Translations under genes and position numbers: made by a program | Source: Helianthus annuus | Taxonomy: Eukaryota; Streptophyta; Magnoliopsida; Asterales; Asteraceae | Length of the DNA stretch: 64,000 nt | NCBI RefSeq assembly: GCF_002127325.2 | Contig: NC_035433.2 | Span: 16,666,611 to 16,730,610, forward strand | Reading direction: 5' to 3' | Notes under the pieces: model-generated | Database searches by the model: none | What the model saw: only the letters and a program-made list of their open reading frames with translations | What the model was told of the DNA's origin: nothing | Part shown: positions 35,160-47,818 of the stretch, one piece after another | Numbering within the stretch: the first letter of the stretch is position 1 | Layout of the letters: every line of letters begins with the position of its first letter

Positions 35160-37980
35160 TGTAACGTCTCGTAATTCTGCATTTATATATTCTTAGGAAA
35201 TACGTTTTCGCTTTTTATATTATTTTAATCACAGTCGAAATCAGAGCAAAAAAAAAAAACTGACTAGAAACGACGACGCAACTTACGCGATTAATAATGA
35301 TTACCGACACTATTTTACATGTTTATCACCCTAAAATAGCAATTAACAACATTTCACGACGTTCGGTAGCGATAACGGGTCTCATAGAGAGTCGCGGGCC
35401 ACTTAAACGCAGAGTTTGGGCTTGTAGGCTTTGGGCCCAAGCCCAAAGTCCACCAACTAAACCCTAAATATAAAACACTAGTGAAGCCCTAATCACCTTT
35501 CATTTTGTTTTTCTCTTTGCAGTCGACACCATCTAATTTCCTTCCCAAAATTCTCTGATCAATTATTCATCTCATCCAAACCCCTTTACCTTCTCTAAAT
35601 ATACATAAAATAAACACAGAGAAATCCCCTGATCACTTTCTCATTTCTTCAAAACCCTATCCCCCATCCTTAGCTTCTCTCACACACACATATAACCTGA
35701 TTGTCTAGAGAGAGAATCGGAGGAGAAAGAGTGCCACAAGAGAGAGAGAGGATCGCGTGAGATGGGGAACAACCAACCATGGCAACACTTAGCAGCGGCC
35801 ATGGCGGCGCGAGGGTCGTGGCAGCCGCACACAGCGGCGTTCAGCGGCGACAAGGGCCGGCAGCGGCAAGACAGAGAGAAGGGGGCGGAGAGAGAGAGAG
35901 ACGGTTGAAGAGAGAGAGAGACCGGCAGTGGAGGAGACGGCGGAGCGCAGCCGCCTGCGGCGGTCTGTGTCTCGGTCCGACAGACTTCCGGTAACCACCT
36001 CCTTTTTTTTTCTTTATTTCCAGCAAATTTGAAGATGACTATGTTTATCCAAGTCTGATGACATTCAAATTTCAACTCAGTTTTGGGTTCGGGTCCCGTT
36101 CGATTTCAGTTCACCTCGGTCAACATCCGTTCCGGTTCAGTTCAACTTTCAGATCTGTTGGTTCGGGTCTCGACATCAGTTAGTTCATTGTTCGGTTCCA
36201 GTTCTTGTCTCGGTTCAGGTGAGGATTCGATATTATTTGGTTTAGTTTTGGATTTGATTCGAATGTGAATTGTTTGGGTCTTGATTCGCCTCTTGTTTCA
36301 GTTTTGCCTCGGGTCTCGGTTCAAGATTCGGGCTTTATTCCGTTCGGGTCAACTCGGTCAAAAGGTCAAACTCGGTCAACTTTAACGCAAGACTCGGTAA
36401 AACTCTAAACAAACAAGTTTCGTCTATATTGTTTCGTATAATTATTAGCAAATACTAACCGCGTTTGAACCGTCTTATATAGTTTAGATATTGTTTAATC
36501 ATTCGCCAATTTTACAAAAGTAGTCGTGTATAGTTTATATATTGTTTAAGCATTCGTCAAACTTTATAAAAATATTCGCTTATTATTTATATATTATTGA
36601 ATTGTTGCGTTCTGACTTATATATCGACAACTTGTGCTGTCGGGATTGTCCAAAAACAGAGGAAACTCTGCCCGTTTTTCATAAAATTTTGTAAAACGAA
36701 ACGCGTTAATTTTATAAAGCGAAACCTATTAAATTCGACTAATTTTTATGAAATAGAGCTAAATGTATAGTTATTTTGACAAAACTTATAAAATATTTTA
36801 ATAAAACCTTTATAATTTCTATTCTTTTAAAAGTTCTTTTAAAACCTTTATTTCTTAAATCCATTACTAATTAAGCGAGTTTTCATGTAAAATTCTTACC
36901 TTGTAAGAATCTTTATAAACCGTAAAATTATAAAATAAATATTCTTTTCTATTTTATAATAAACTCCAAGAACAATAAACAATTCGTTATAATTCCTTTT
37001 ATAACTTTAAGGGTTAATATTGAAGTAAATTATCTAAATAAATTAATTTATTTAACTATTAAATAATAGCGAGTTCATAATATTTTAAATATCTAGGTCA
37101 AACACTCTCATTCGTTCTCTTGAATTGTTCCAACCTTTACTCGTGCGTTATTTTACTAGGAGTCGCAATCGTAACCACTCATAATCTCGAGACTACGGAG
37201 TTCCATCCTTCCCATCTCATACACTCGTCAACACTTGGATAATCGGAATACTTAACAATTTGTGAGTATACTCGAACCCATTTTTACTTTTAACACTTTG
37301 GGTGCAACATGTATTCTATATTAAACGCACATGACACTTGAAACTTATTTGAAACTTACTCTATCCATTTAAACATGAAACATGAAACTTGTGAATCTTG
37401 AGACTATTTTGTGCTATGTGAACGTTTAATTCTTGTGTGTAGTTCCGCCTTAACAATAGTAGCGCTATAGGAGTAATGCACCTCCCCGTTAGTCTTTGGG
37501 GTATTGTTAGGAGGAGACATATCAACCTCCCGTGAAACTTTGGGTTAGGTACTTAAACGCATTGGGAAACTTGGGCTATCACTTGGACTACGTAAACTAG
37601 CACGTTGAAACTATTTTATTATGTTCATGTTGGATATGAGTTTTATTCTATTATGCTATGTAAACAAACTTGTATACTCGCTCTTTGCTTTTGCATTGAA
37701 ACTCTATTTTAATACATGTTGCAGGTTGATTATTGAAGTATGGACGATTCATGAAACAAGTTTAGGGTGGACTAGATACACGCCTAGAATATTCTATCTT
37801 TTGTTTGTTATGTTACTTGTTGAAACAATGTTGTTATTTCCTTTTGAATCATGTATGACTTTTAGTTTTGAAATGAAATTTGAATTTAAATTAATTATTG
37901 TCACATAGTGTTATGACGTTTTGAACAATCTACACACTTCGTCTCATCCCGATATTTCCGCCATCGGTTGGGGTGTGACA
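35160..37980 (+). repeat. 5' LTR of element D, full length 2821 bp
   Basis: It runs from TGTAACGTCTCG to GGGGTGTGACA. It contains a GA-rich purine block (about 35700-35930) whose two-strand open frames are low-complexity translations, and a long AT-rich part (36420-37110). It is the longer of the two LTRs. Confidence 0.95.
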
Positions 37981-37983
37981 GAT

Positions 37984-37995
37984 TGTATCAGAGCC
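37984..37995 (+). other. Primer binding site of element D
   Basis: TGTATCAGAGCC, 3 bases after the LTR, matches the complement of the initiator Met tRNA 3' end with one changed base near the start. Confidence 0.85.
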
Positions 37996-40900
37996 ATAAC
38001 TATAGGGAATTAGGAAAAGTAGGAATGCTTTAACCTAGTCTATAGTTTTAGAGCTTTATTCGTATGTTTTGCTTGAAACTACTTGCATGCTACTTTATTT
38101 GCTTTTATTAATTCTCTTTTGATCTTTTAAGCATGATTTGTCACTTGTGTGTTAAAGCTTGACATGCTATACTTGTTTTATTATGTGCTAATATTTGTTT
38201 CATTGTTCTCTTATTTATGTGTTATTTGTGACATACTTTTTATGAGTTAATAATTGTTTCATTATTCCATTCTTTATGTGCCATTCTTGACATGTTTATA
38301 CTTGTTCGTCTAATCCTTGACATACACTTTTCCTCATACATTTTACTCGATTAATCTAAATCCGACAACTCATATTGTACAAAAGAGACGAGTTTACCAA
38401 AATAGGCGTGAAACCCACAATTTGGTAAACAACTCTCATCCCGCTTGATTTCATTTTGTTGCACGAAATTACACCATTAAGTTAGGAGTGAAATCCACAT
38501 CTTAATGGAAATTTCAAATTTCAAATTTTAAATTCAATTTCTAGTGGACCCTCGTTAACGCGTCGAAATTAAATTTTGACCCAACGAGTACCAACCACAC
38601 TTAGGGTACGAAGTCGTCAAGCTAGGGGTGAAACCCACACCTCGTCAACTAGTCCCACTCCTTGATTTTCAAAAATCCCGCCAAGTCTCAAATCTTCGAT
38701 GGATTGGGAACATGTAGTAACTGGAAAGGTGAATACCGTTAACCAAGATATCGGCGAGAGTATTCCACCTATTAGGCCAAAGCATGTTTCTTAATTCCAA
38801 AAGATCTTTCGATCACTTTGGTTAGTCAACGTTCCATTTTGGAACCATCCAAGTTTCTTTTTATCAAACTTACGCTTTATTACTTTCGATCTTTTATGAT
38901 GAAACCCTCTTCTGTCAATTTTGAACCATTATGAAACTTCACTTTTGCGCATGCATCATACTATTATTTTTCATACGATTATACATTTTTAGCATGCATA
39001 ATTTCATGTAATTTTATTTACACTTTTTGTAACAACGAGTGGAGACATATCATCGAGATAGGAGTGATTTCCTTACCTTGACGATTAACTCCGCTTCCTT
39101 TCTCATATTGTAACTACCTCACCAATGGATTTGGGGTGATTCCCTTGCCTAGGTGTTCGTTACCAACACTTTCTTTTAATAAACTATAATATGTAAACAC
39201 GATCATATCTACGTCCGATCTTTTATCGTTACAAATCATTAATTATTTCAAAATGCATTGTTTATATGAACGAATTTCTCATCCTACAATCTATTTTCAT
39301 GTAGCTTTTACACGCAAAATTCTTAACTTATACCCTAAACGCTTATTTCTCAATTTTCAAAGTTTAACGAAATGCTACTTATCAACCTAGTCGGTCTAAT
39401 AAATCCTTTGCCCACAAAATTTCGTATTCCACGTAATTACTAAAACACGCTCATCTTGCACCGTTATATTAAAGATTTTCATTTTTCAATTGAGAATCAA
39501 ACCAATTTTCACACAAAATATTTCAAATATTATTCGATCGTTTAGCAAAACCCTTTTCAAAACCAACAAAATATTTTATTAAGAACACCTTTCATGATCA
39601 CTAAACATATTTACCAAATTCCTTCTTCTAAGGATCAACTTTTGAAAAGCATCGGTAAACTTCGAAATTTTACAATACAAAGTTACGATGCAAACTTATT
39701 AACCTCTAGAACTTTTCAAAACCTCACTCGATACGTCAATATTATTCGAAACACGTGGGCAAGGAAACTTCATAGGAACCAATAATTTTCAACTATATCA
39801 AATTTTCAAAAACCATAGTAGCATTTCCATTCCTTTACAAAGTACCTTTTCGCATAACCAATAAACGTTCTATACTCTCGTTACATTCACAAACTAGAGT
39901 CTATATTTCGTGACAACTCAATCTATTTTAACTTCACGTTTTGCGCAAACAACCATATATGTATATCATTTTACACGTTTTAATCAATATCTCACAACAA
40001 TCACACGCACATCACTCGTTCCTTTTTTTCTTTCATACTCAAAACTTTTAATCTTTTACGCGCATAAACTTGTGTATTTCGATTTATACTGTAAACAAAA
40101 TCATTAATTCCTATATCCATATTTATACATTTTATGCCTTCACTTATGTTCACACTTAAACATTTAAGTTATACTCGTGATTCAAAGTTCATACGTGTTA
40201 CGTTTATACATACACTCGCAATTATACATTTATGTTGTATTCATGTTTATACTACATTCATATTCATACATTTTATGTTTTCATATACACTTATACAACT
40301 TTGTGTACACTTATATTCATGCACATATATTTTGTTCATACCTAAACCTTCATGTTTTACATTTGAAACCACGTTCATATCGATGCTCATGCATCTTACG
40401 TTTATACTCATACTTATATATGTATTCATACTCACACAATCCATACTCACATCTATAAGATTTATGTTATACTCGTACTCGCATACATACTCTAGTTTAT
40501 ACGATTTATGTTTATGCTCCCGTTTATTCGTTTATGCTTAGAATTTGTACTCACATTTTCCGTACACGTTATGTTTATACTTGTAATCGTGCTCGTATTC
40601 ATACGTTTGTGTTATGCTCACATGCGTATTCATATTAAAGCTTATACTATGCTTATGTTTTTATTCATACTCAAAATTTATACGTTCGCACCTGTACGCG
40701 AGCGAAACCCGAGGGATTCGCTTGCGTTGGTCTTATACTATTTGGAACACAAATGTGCTTATATGCTACCTTTCTATACACTCGCAATCTTATTTTCAAA
40801 ATTTATGCATACCTTGATTCATACGCAACTAGTACAAGATATGCGGATCATGCGACGATTGTTATAATCGCGGGTGCACACGGGATTATAGTAATAAGCG

Positions 40901-41360
40901 CATGAGAACCATAGAGTGTACTGCTGCGTATGGTAAGACACGGAACGTAACATGACACGAATAACGAAACGAACGTAACCTGGTCAAAACATTGTGGATA
41001 CGCCGCTGGTACTTCCTATATATAAGTGTTTTCACCATGTTACCAAACTTTCGTAAAACGTGCCATGAGAAATTCAGTGTTTTGCAGACCTTTTAGACCT
41101 AATTCAAACTTTAAACAACTCACAAAGGCATTATGTCCGATTATCCATGACGAGAATTCCTTCTTAACACGCTACTTTTGTCCATCCGATACTTATGCTA
41201 TTCTTAAAATCATGATCGTTATTAGATCAATCGTTCACCATATACCCCAATTATTCTATGTTGCCTCAAACACCAAAGGCCTCAATTTTAAACAATCCTC
41301 TTCGTTTTACCAAACCCTTTCAAGTCTTCCTACAGAATAAATTTCGGGACGAAATTTCCT
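37996..41360 (+). other. Non-coding internal region of element D
   Basis: It is AT-rich with no conserved retroelement protein. From about 40130 to 40720 it is a degenerate short-period repeat built of TTTATACTC / CATGTTTATAC-like units. The open frames there (40134-40541 and neighbours, rich in His, Tyr, Ile, Phe) are products of this simple sequence. The rest is unique and unrecognised. Confidence 0.8.
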
Positions 41361-41374
41361 AAAGGAGGGGAGAC
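41361..41374 (+). other. Polypurine tract of element D
   Basis: AAAGGAGGGGAGAC lies directly before the 3' LTR and would prime plus-strand synthesis. Confidence 0.9.
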
Positions 41375-43777
41375 TGTAACGTCTCGTAATTCTGCATTTA
41401 TATATTCTTAGGAAATACGTTTTCGCTTTTTATATTATTTTAATCACAGTCGAAATCAGAGCAAAAAAAAACTGACTAGAAACGACGACGCAACTTACGC
41501 GATTAATAATGATTACCGACACTATTTTACATGTTTATCACCCTAAAATAGCAATTAACAACATTTCACGACGTTCGGTAGCGATAACGGGTCTCATAGA
41601 GAGTCGCGGGCCACTTAAACGCAGAGTTTGGGCTTGTAGGCTTTGGGCCCAAGCCCAAAGTCCACCAACTAAACCCTAAATATAAAACACTAGTGAAGCC
41701 CTAATCACCTTTCATTTTGTTTTTCTCTTTGCAGTCGACACCATCTAATTTCCTTCCCAAAATTCTCTGATCAATTATTCATCTCATCCAAACCCCTTTA
41801 CCTTCTCTAAATATACATAAAACAAACACAGAGAAATCCCCTGATCACTTTCTCATTTCTTCAAAACCCTATCCCCCATCCTTAGCTTCTCTCACACACA
41901 CATATAACCTGATTGTCTAGAGAGAGAATCGGAGGAGAAAGAGTGCCACAAGAGAGAGAGAGGATCGCGTGAGATGGGGAACAACCAACCATGGCAACAC
42001 TTAGCAGCGGCCATGGCGGCGCGAGGGTCGTGGCAGCCGCACACAGCGGCGTTCAGCGGCGACAAGGGCCGGCAGCGGCAAGACAGAGAGAAGGGGGCGG
42101 AGAGAGAGAGACGGTTGAAGAGAGAGAGAGACCGGCAGTGGAGGAGACGGCGGAGCGCAGCCGCCTGCGGCGGTCTGTGTCTCGGTCCGACAGACCTCCG
42201 GTAACCACCTCCTTTTTTTTTCTTTATTTCCAGCAAATTTGAAGATGACTATGTTTATCCAAGTCTGATGACGTTCAAATTTCAACTCAGTTTTGGGTTC
42301 GGGTCCCGTTCGATTTCAGTTCACCTCGGTCAACATCCGTTCCGGTTCAGTTCAACTTTCAGATCTGTTGGTTCGGGTCTCGACATCAGTTAGTTCATTG
42401 TTCGGTTCCAGTTCTTGTCTCGGTTCAGGTGAGGATTCGATATTATTTGGTTTAGTTTTGGATTTGATTCGAATGTGAATTGTTTGGGTCTTGATTCGCC
42501 TCTTGTTTCAGTTTTGCCTCGGGTCTCGGTTCAAGATTCGGGCTTTATTCCGTTCGGGTCAACTCGGTCAAAAGGTCAAACTCGGTCAACTTTAACGCAA
42601 GACTCGGTAAAACTCTAAACAAACAAGTTTCGTCTATATTGTTTCGTATAATTATTAGCAAATACTAACCGAGTTTGAACCGTCTTATATAGTTTAGATA
42701 TTGTTTAATAATTCGCCAATTTTACAAAAGTAGTCGTGTATAGTTTATATGTTGTTTAAGCATTCGTCAAACTTTATAAAAATATTCGCTTATTATTTAT
42801 ATATTATTGAATTGTTGCGTTCTGACTTATATATCGACAACTTGTGCTGTCGGGATTGTCCAAAAACAGAGGAAACTCTGCCCGTTTTTCATAAAATTTT
42901 GTAAAACGAAACGCGTTAATTTTATAAAGCGAAACCTATTAAATTCGACTAATTTTTATGAAATAGAGCTAAATGTATAGTTATTTTGACAAAACTTATA
43001 AAATATTTTAATAAAACCTTTATAATTTCTATTCTTTTAAAAGTTCTTTTAAAACCTTTATTTCTTAAATCCATTACTAATTAAGCGAGTTTTCATGTAA
43101 AATTCTTACCTTGCAAGAATCTTTATAAACCGTAAAATTATAAAATAAATATTCTTTTCTATTTTATAATAAACTCCAAGAACAATAAACAATTCGTTAT
43201 AATTCCTTTTATAACTTTAAGGGTTAATATTGAAGTAAATTATCTAAATAAATTAATTTGTTTCATGAATCGTCCATAATATTTATTTAACTTTGGGGTA
43301 TTGTTAGGAGGAGACATATCAACCTCCCGTGAAACTTTGGGTTAGGTACTTAAACGTATTGGGAAACTTGGGCTATCACTTGGACTACGTAAACTAGCAC
43401 GTTGAAACTATTTTATTATGTTCATGTTGGATATGAGTTTTATTCTATTATGCTATGTAAACAAACTTGTATACTCGCTCTTTGCTTTTGCATTTAAACT
43501 CTATTTTAATACATGTTGCAGGTTGATTATTGAAGTATGGACGATTCATGAAACAAGTTTAGGGTGGACTAGATACACGCCTAGAATATTCTATCTTTTG
43601 TTTGTTATGTTACTTGTTGAAACAATGTTGTTATTTCCTTTTGAATCATGTATGACTTTTAGTTTTGAAATGAAATTTGAATTTAAATTAATTATTGTCA
43701 CATAGTGTTATGATGTTTTGAACAATCTACACACTTCGTCTCATCCCGATGTTTCCGCCATCGGTTGGGGTGTGACA
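41375..43777 (+). repeat. 3' LTR of element D, with internal deletion and filler
   Basis: It is 2403 bp, about 420 bp shorter than the 5' LTR. The part equal to about 37060-37494 is missing, and an 18-base filler (43260-43277) stands next to the break. Apart from this the two LTRs differ by few substitutions. Confidence 0.95.
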
Positions 43778-43782
43778 AAGAA

Positions 43783-44508
43783 GAAGACTGGTTCGGTGAG
43801 AGCTTTCCAAAAATGGAAAGTGTGACAACGACAGCCCTATTTATAGGCTCCAAAAGAGGAAAGTGGCAGCCGATCGGCCAGGAGCTCCGATCGAATGGGC
43901 TGCTCGATCGGCTAGGAAGATGCTAGCCGATCGGCTGGCCTGTTCGATCAGGAAGTCTCCTGTTCGATCCGCGACACACTTTGAGTATTTCGTGATGATT
44001 TTCGATGTTTCGATTTCGATGGACGACGGTACGAATACGATAGGGTTCCTAGTCAAATTACTTTCAGTCCCAATCACTATATCTACATACAAGCATCTGC
44101 ATTTCACATTTCGATGTCGGGTTCGATTGAGTTCGATTGCTTTTCGAGTTTCGATTCGATCTTCGATTGATTCGCTTAAATACCACACCAAACATATAAG
44201 TAAACACGCACAAGTAACACATAAGGCACACACACACGTATAACAGTACCAGAGTTCACATAATTCGAGTCTCGAGTTTGATTGATGAACTGATTAGCTT
44301 GATTATTGATTGATTAACTTTATCGCATTGTTACTTCCTACTATTCACAGTCGTAATTCGGTCATATTGATTAAACATTCGATCATTTCATTTATACAAC
44401 ACTTACTCCACATAATACAAAAGTAAGAAGAACATTAGCAGTCAAAGAAGTCAAAGTTGACTTGGACTTTGACTTTGACTTTGACATTCGAAAACACGGG
44501 GTGTTACA
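43783..44508 (-). repeat. Right LTR of element B, segment 3
   Basis: This is the remainder of the LTR beyond element D, ending GGGGTGTTACA, followed by the GAAGG duplication of element B. It aligns with 13385-14106 of the left LTR. At its start there is an extra GAA unit relative to the empty site. Confidence 0.93.
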
Positions 44509-44513
44509 GAAGG

Positions 44514-45905
44514 TGTGTCGGTTTCGTTGTGTCCCATTTAAATGGCAAGTTGTTTGGTTGTTTCTTTTTAAACGGTGCGTTGTAAAGTGATGAATGAAGT
44601 TGCTTTTTGTATAAGAGGGTAATATGTTATAATAAATTGAGATGGACCATTTTGCCCCTGAAAAAAAAAGACAAAATAACTAGATTTTAATAGTCAAATA
44701 AGAGGTGATTTGATTTTTGGACCAAAATGACAATAAAAGTGAAACCACAGGGACCCAGATTTAAAAAGTTTGAGTTTTGGATTAAAATGACAAAAGTGAC
44801 CAAACCTTAGGGACCAAAATGGCAGTTTACTCATAAATATATAATAAAACTTAAAACCTGTTTCCAATTCTCCTATATATTAAAAAAGCAAGTTAATGAA
44901 CAATACATTCTTCATTCAAATGGTCCATGTGATAAGTTTTTTTTTTTATTATTTAATAAATAGTCTCTTCTCCATTCAAAGCTTGTTACGTGGCAAGGTT
45001 TATTTTTTTCATTTTCATTAATTAAAGACATAAAGTAATTAATTAAATTATATAAAAGAATATTTTTTAGTTGATTTCGATTAACTGTATCTTGAACTTA
45101 TCCAATTTCCTTAGGAAAACTTTATAAAAAAACATTTTTAGCTCGATTATCTATCTAGTTAATTTTGGATAGGTTATTCTTCCTAACAAGATTAAAAACA
45201 GCTAAATGATATTTTTGTTATTAACGTAATCAAATAACTATTTGATTATTCAAATGATGGAGGAAAATTCACTAAAAAGTGAGTTTTGTATAAGTAGTTT
45301 ACGAAGTATTATGAAGATAACATGTGACAATTCTTATAAGTAGGATCAAAAGGTATTTTGGTCCTAAAATACAAACCTCACCCTTTTGTTTTCTCAAACA
45401 AAAAACACAAAAATTCTAGTATAAAGAAATGTAACACAAAAAATATAGTAAAAAAAATATAGCATAAAAAGTTTAGTACAAAAAAATTACTAAAAAAATA
45501 TAGTACAAAAAATTCAGCATAAAAATGTTATATAACATAAAAATAGAACACAATTTTTTTGGTTTTCTTAGTTGTCATATTTTGTATTGCAATATGGTAC
45601 TCAAATAAAAAGATGCTCGATTTTATGGTTTAGTTTTTTTTTTTTAAATATTGTTGTATAAAAAAGTTATAGACGTTTGAAAAAATAATGGGAAATATGA
45701 ATGTGCTTCACATGTGCAAATAAAAAGTCAATAAATAAGTTTTTCTAAGAATGTCATACAGTTTTCTTTTTTCTCTGTATTTTCATCTTAGTTGTTCATT
45801 TGAAAAATAAAAGAGTGAGATTCATTCTTATCCTATTTAAGGAAAACTAACTTTTTTATTTAATTTTACCCCTTCAAATGATTCCACTTATGATTTGTGT
45901 TAATC
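44514..45905. other. Unclassified AT-rich host sequence
   Basis: No gene is seen. The stretch continues the host sequence interrupted at 11376. It contains GGACCAAAATGACA-type runs at 44720-44830 and short AT-rich near-repeats (AAAAATATAGTA...) at 45420-45540. CTCCTATATATTAAAAAAGC at 44871-44890 resembles a Helitron 5' end, but no matching 3' end was found. Confidence 0.5.
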
Positions 45906-45913
45906 TATTTAAC

Positions 45914-46122
45914 CATTGGCGTAGCTTTCAAGGGGCCGGGAGGGGCGCCCGACCCCCCGAACTTTTCGCTCAATAGTGTTATATATGTACGTTTCCTGTA
46001 GAATTTTTCAGGTATATACGTTTTCGACCCCCCGGTTTTATAAATAAATTTTTTACTTATATATAATTTTTAGGTTCGGTGACTTCCGACCCCTCGATGG
46101 AAATTTTCAAGCTTCGCCACTG
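45914..46122. mobile_element. hAT-type MITE, 209 bp
   Basis: Terminal inverted repeats are CATTGGCGTAGCTT on the left and, read inward from the right, CAGTGGCGAAGCTT. The element is flanked by the 8-bp duplication TATTTAAC (45906-45913 and 46123-46130). Both features are diagnostic of the hAT superfamily. There is no coding capacity. Confidence 0.93.
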
Positions 46123-46154
46123 TATTTAACCCCAACAATTATATTTCATTCTTA

Positions 46155-46447
46155 GGGTGGATGGAGTGGTCTCGGGGAAGGCATCGGGGAGGGGTGTTTA
46201 CCGATCGGTGAGTAGTCACCGAGTGGGGAAGAGGAGAGAGGTGGGAGAGAGAGGGGTTAATGGTGGGCCCCAACCCCTTTCAACGAATCAAACTTTTTTT
46301 TTTAAATTTTTACCACTCTTCATGTATTTGACCATTGCTAGTGATTGAGTGCAAAATAGGAAGTGAAGTGAAGACTTGATATGATATAACATTATTGGTT
46401 ACAAAATAAGTTTACCACTCCACAAATAGTAACCACTCCTACCACCC
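46155..46447. mobile_element. PIF/Harbinger-type MITE 1, 293 bp
   Basis: The inverted ends are GGGTGGATGGAGTGGT and GGGTGGTAGGAGTGGT (16 bp, two differences), flanked by the 3-bp duplication TTA (46152-46154 and 46448-46450). A TWA duplication with G-rich ends is typical of Tourist/Harbinger MITEs. There is no coding capacity. Confidence 0.85.
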
Positions 46448-46622
46448 TTATAGCCAATACAATTACAATCTTTCATGGCTAGTTATGTAGTACCTTGTTT
46501 TTCACAATCTGTAACATAGAATTGTTAATTTTCTTTTGCAAATAAATAAATACAAATCCTTTAAATGAAACCCTAGTTATTTCCAAATAAAATCTAAAAT
46601 CCCTAATTTCCTATAAGCCTAA

Positions 46623-46942
46623 GGCTAAAGGGTGTGGGGGTCATGGTTAGGACATGCTTCGACACCTAGAAACATGAATAGAAGGCTACACCATCCCTTT
46701 CTTGATCCACCATGGTTTGCATGGATTAAACCATGACAACCATGGTCCTCCTTTCCATTTTTCAAGAAATCATTTCCTTTTTCTTTAGACAAAGATAAAC
46801 TAAAATAAATAAGGGGCTAATGGTTTGGGTCGTGACCACGCCCTTAAGGTAGTGGTTTTGGATGTTGGATTAGAGGTGGGTGACATAACACTGACGTGGA
46901 GGGTCATGGTGGTTATGAGAGTCATGACCACACCCTATAGCC
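46623..46942. mobile_element. PIF/Harbinger-type MITE 2, 320 bp
   Basis: The inverted ends are GGCTAAAGGGTGTGG and GGCTATAGGGTGTGG, flanked by the 3-bp duplication TAA (46620-46622 and 46943-46945). The short plus-strand open frame near its right end (46825-47076) is chance. It is a separate family from MITE 1, judged by its ends. Confidence 0.85.
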
Positions 46943-46945
46943 TAA

Positions 46946-47818
46946 TATTCTTTACACATCAACTTGGGTTCATTTACAAACTAAGCTTTTATCAATTAAG
47001 TAACACTTGGGAATACTCTCGACACCATACTTTTTGCAGCTTGTTGATTTCACTTGCACCTAAGGTGAGTGTATAGTACTCTTTTTCAGTTTTTATTTTT
47101 GGGGTGATTCATGTTTACAATTATAGTTTTTTACTTTTCAATTTACATTATGGCTTGTTAAATATCTAATTGCAAACTTGTACTACAATATGTGATTTAC
47201 TTAACACGTGTACATTCATTGACAATGATCAAACCGACCGGTTGTAGATTATAGCGCTATAGGTTTGACACCTAATTCCCACTCCTTGGTTTTGTTGTGT
47301 TACAAGAAGGGCTTTTGGTAATGATCGAAACTGTGTATCCTCATTTTGTTTTATTATTTTTTTTATGGGTTCCACCATGTTGGAATTCACACAAGCAGTC
47401 TTCACAAGGTTTGAATGTGCCCACTTAGTATCCATATATGCTATTATATTTCGTTGTTTAGATTTTACACATATACCATATGAAATGAAATACTGTTTAT
47501 ACTTCATTTATGCTTAAACCCTATGTTCTCACCAACTTTTTTATGGCTGACACTTGATTTTATACATGTTTCAGGTGATAATATTTGATGATGCTAAGAC
47601 ATGCTATCACATAGCCCACTTAGATTTTGCTTTAGTTTAAACTTAAATTGGACCTTGTTTGTTCGAGTTTGTCCTGTTTGTTTGAACAAGTGTTTTGTTG
47701 TTTTGGATATTTAAATTTGATTAATGCAATATATAAACTTTAATTTAGTTATTATGTGCTTTTGGACAATCTAGTTACGTGACGCCCCGACATTTTCGTC
47801 GTCGGTTGTGGTGTTACA
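46946..47818 (+). repeat. 3' part of a plus-strand LTR (solo or truncated)
   Basis: The end GACGCCCCGACATTTTCGTC, then GTCGGTTGTGGTGTTACA (finishing at 47818), is of the same style as the gypsy LTR ends in this window. No primer site follows and no partner LTR is seen, so it is a solo or broken LTR. Its 5' limit is not determined; the left coordinate is the edge of the neighbouring MITE. Confidence 0.55.

Larger units (their letters stand above)
35160..43777 (+). mobile_element. Element D: non-autonomous LTR retrotransposon without gag-pol
   Basis: It has two LTRs (35160-37980 and 41375-43777) in plus orientation, a primer site, a polypurine tract and the target duplication AAGAA (35155-35159 and 43778-43782). 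It is inserted in the right LTR of element B. The 3.4-kb internal region has no reading frame resembling gag, protease, RT or integrase, so it is a large non-autonomous derivative. Its LTR end (TTCCGCCATCGGTTGGGG, then TGTGACA) equals that of element B, and the sequence before its 3' LTR (CGGGACGAAATTTCCTAAAG) is of the same Tekay type. Mobilisation by B-like proteins is therefore likely. Confidence 0.92.
11377..44508 (-). mobile_element. Element B: nested Ty3/gypsy (Tekay-like) retrotransposon
   Basis: Both LTRs, a primer site (28859-28871), a polypurine tract (14107-14122 on the plus strand) and gag-pol are present on the minus strand. The element is flanked by the 5-bp target duplication GAAGG (11372-11376 and 44509-44513), which fixes its limits despite three later insertions: element C at 16516-25408 in the RT, a Helitron at 29221-33490 and element D at 35160-43777, both in the right LTR. 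Without these it is about 11 kb. The two LTRs are very similar, so the insertion is fairly young. The coding part has at least two stops and one frameshift. Confidence 0.95.

Noticed and set aside
35680..36075. Ser/Leu/Arg-rich open frames in the element D LTRs
   Set aside because: A GA-rich purine tract gives open frames on both strands. They recur in the second LTR and match no family.
40134..40541. Open frames rich in His, Tyr, Ile and Phe
   Set aside because: They come from a degenerate TTTATACTC-type repeat in the non-coding interior of element D. Several frames are open at once.
44871..44890. Helitron 5' end in the host interval
   Set aside because: The TC plus AT-rich start is weak evidence alone, and no hairpin plus CTAG was found downstream.
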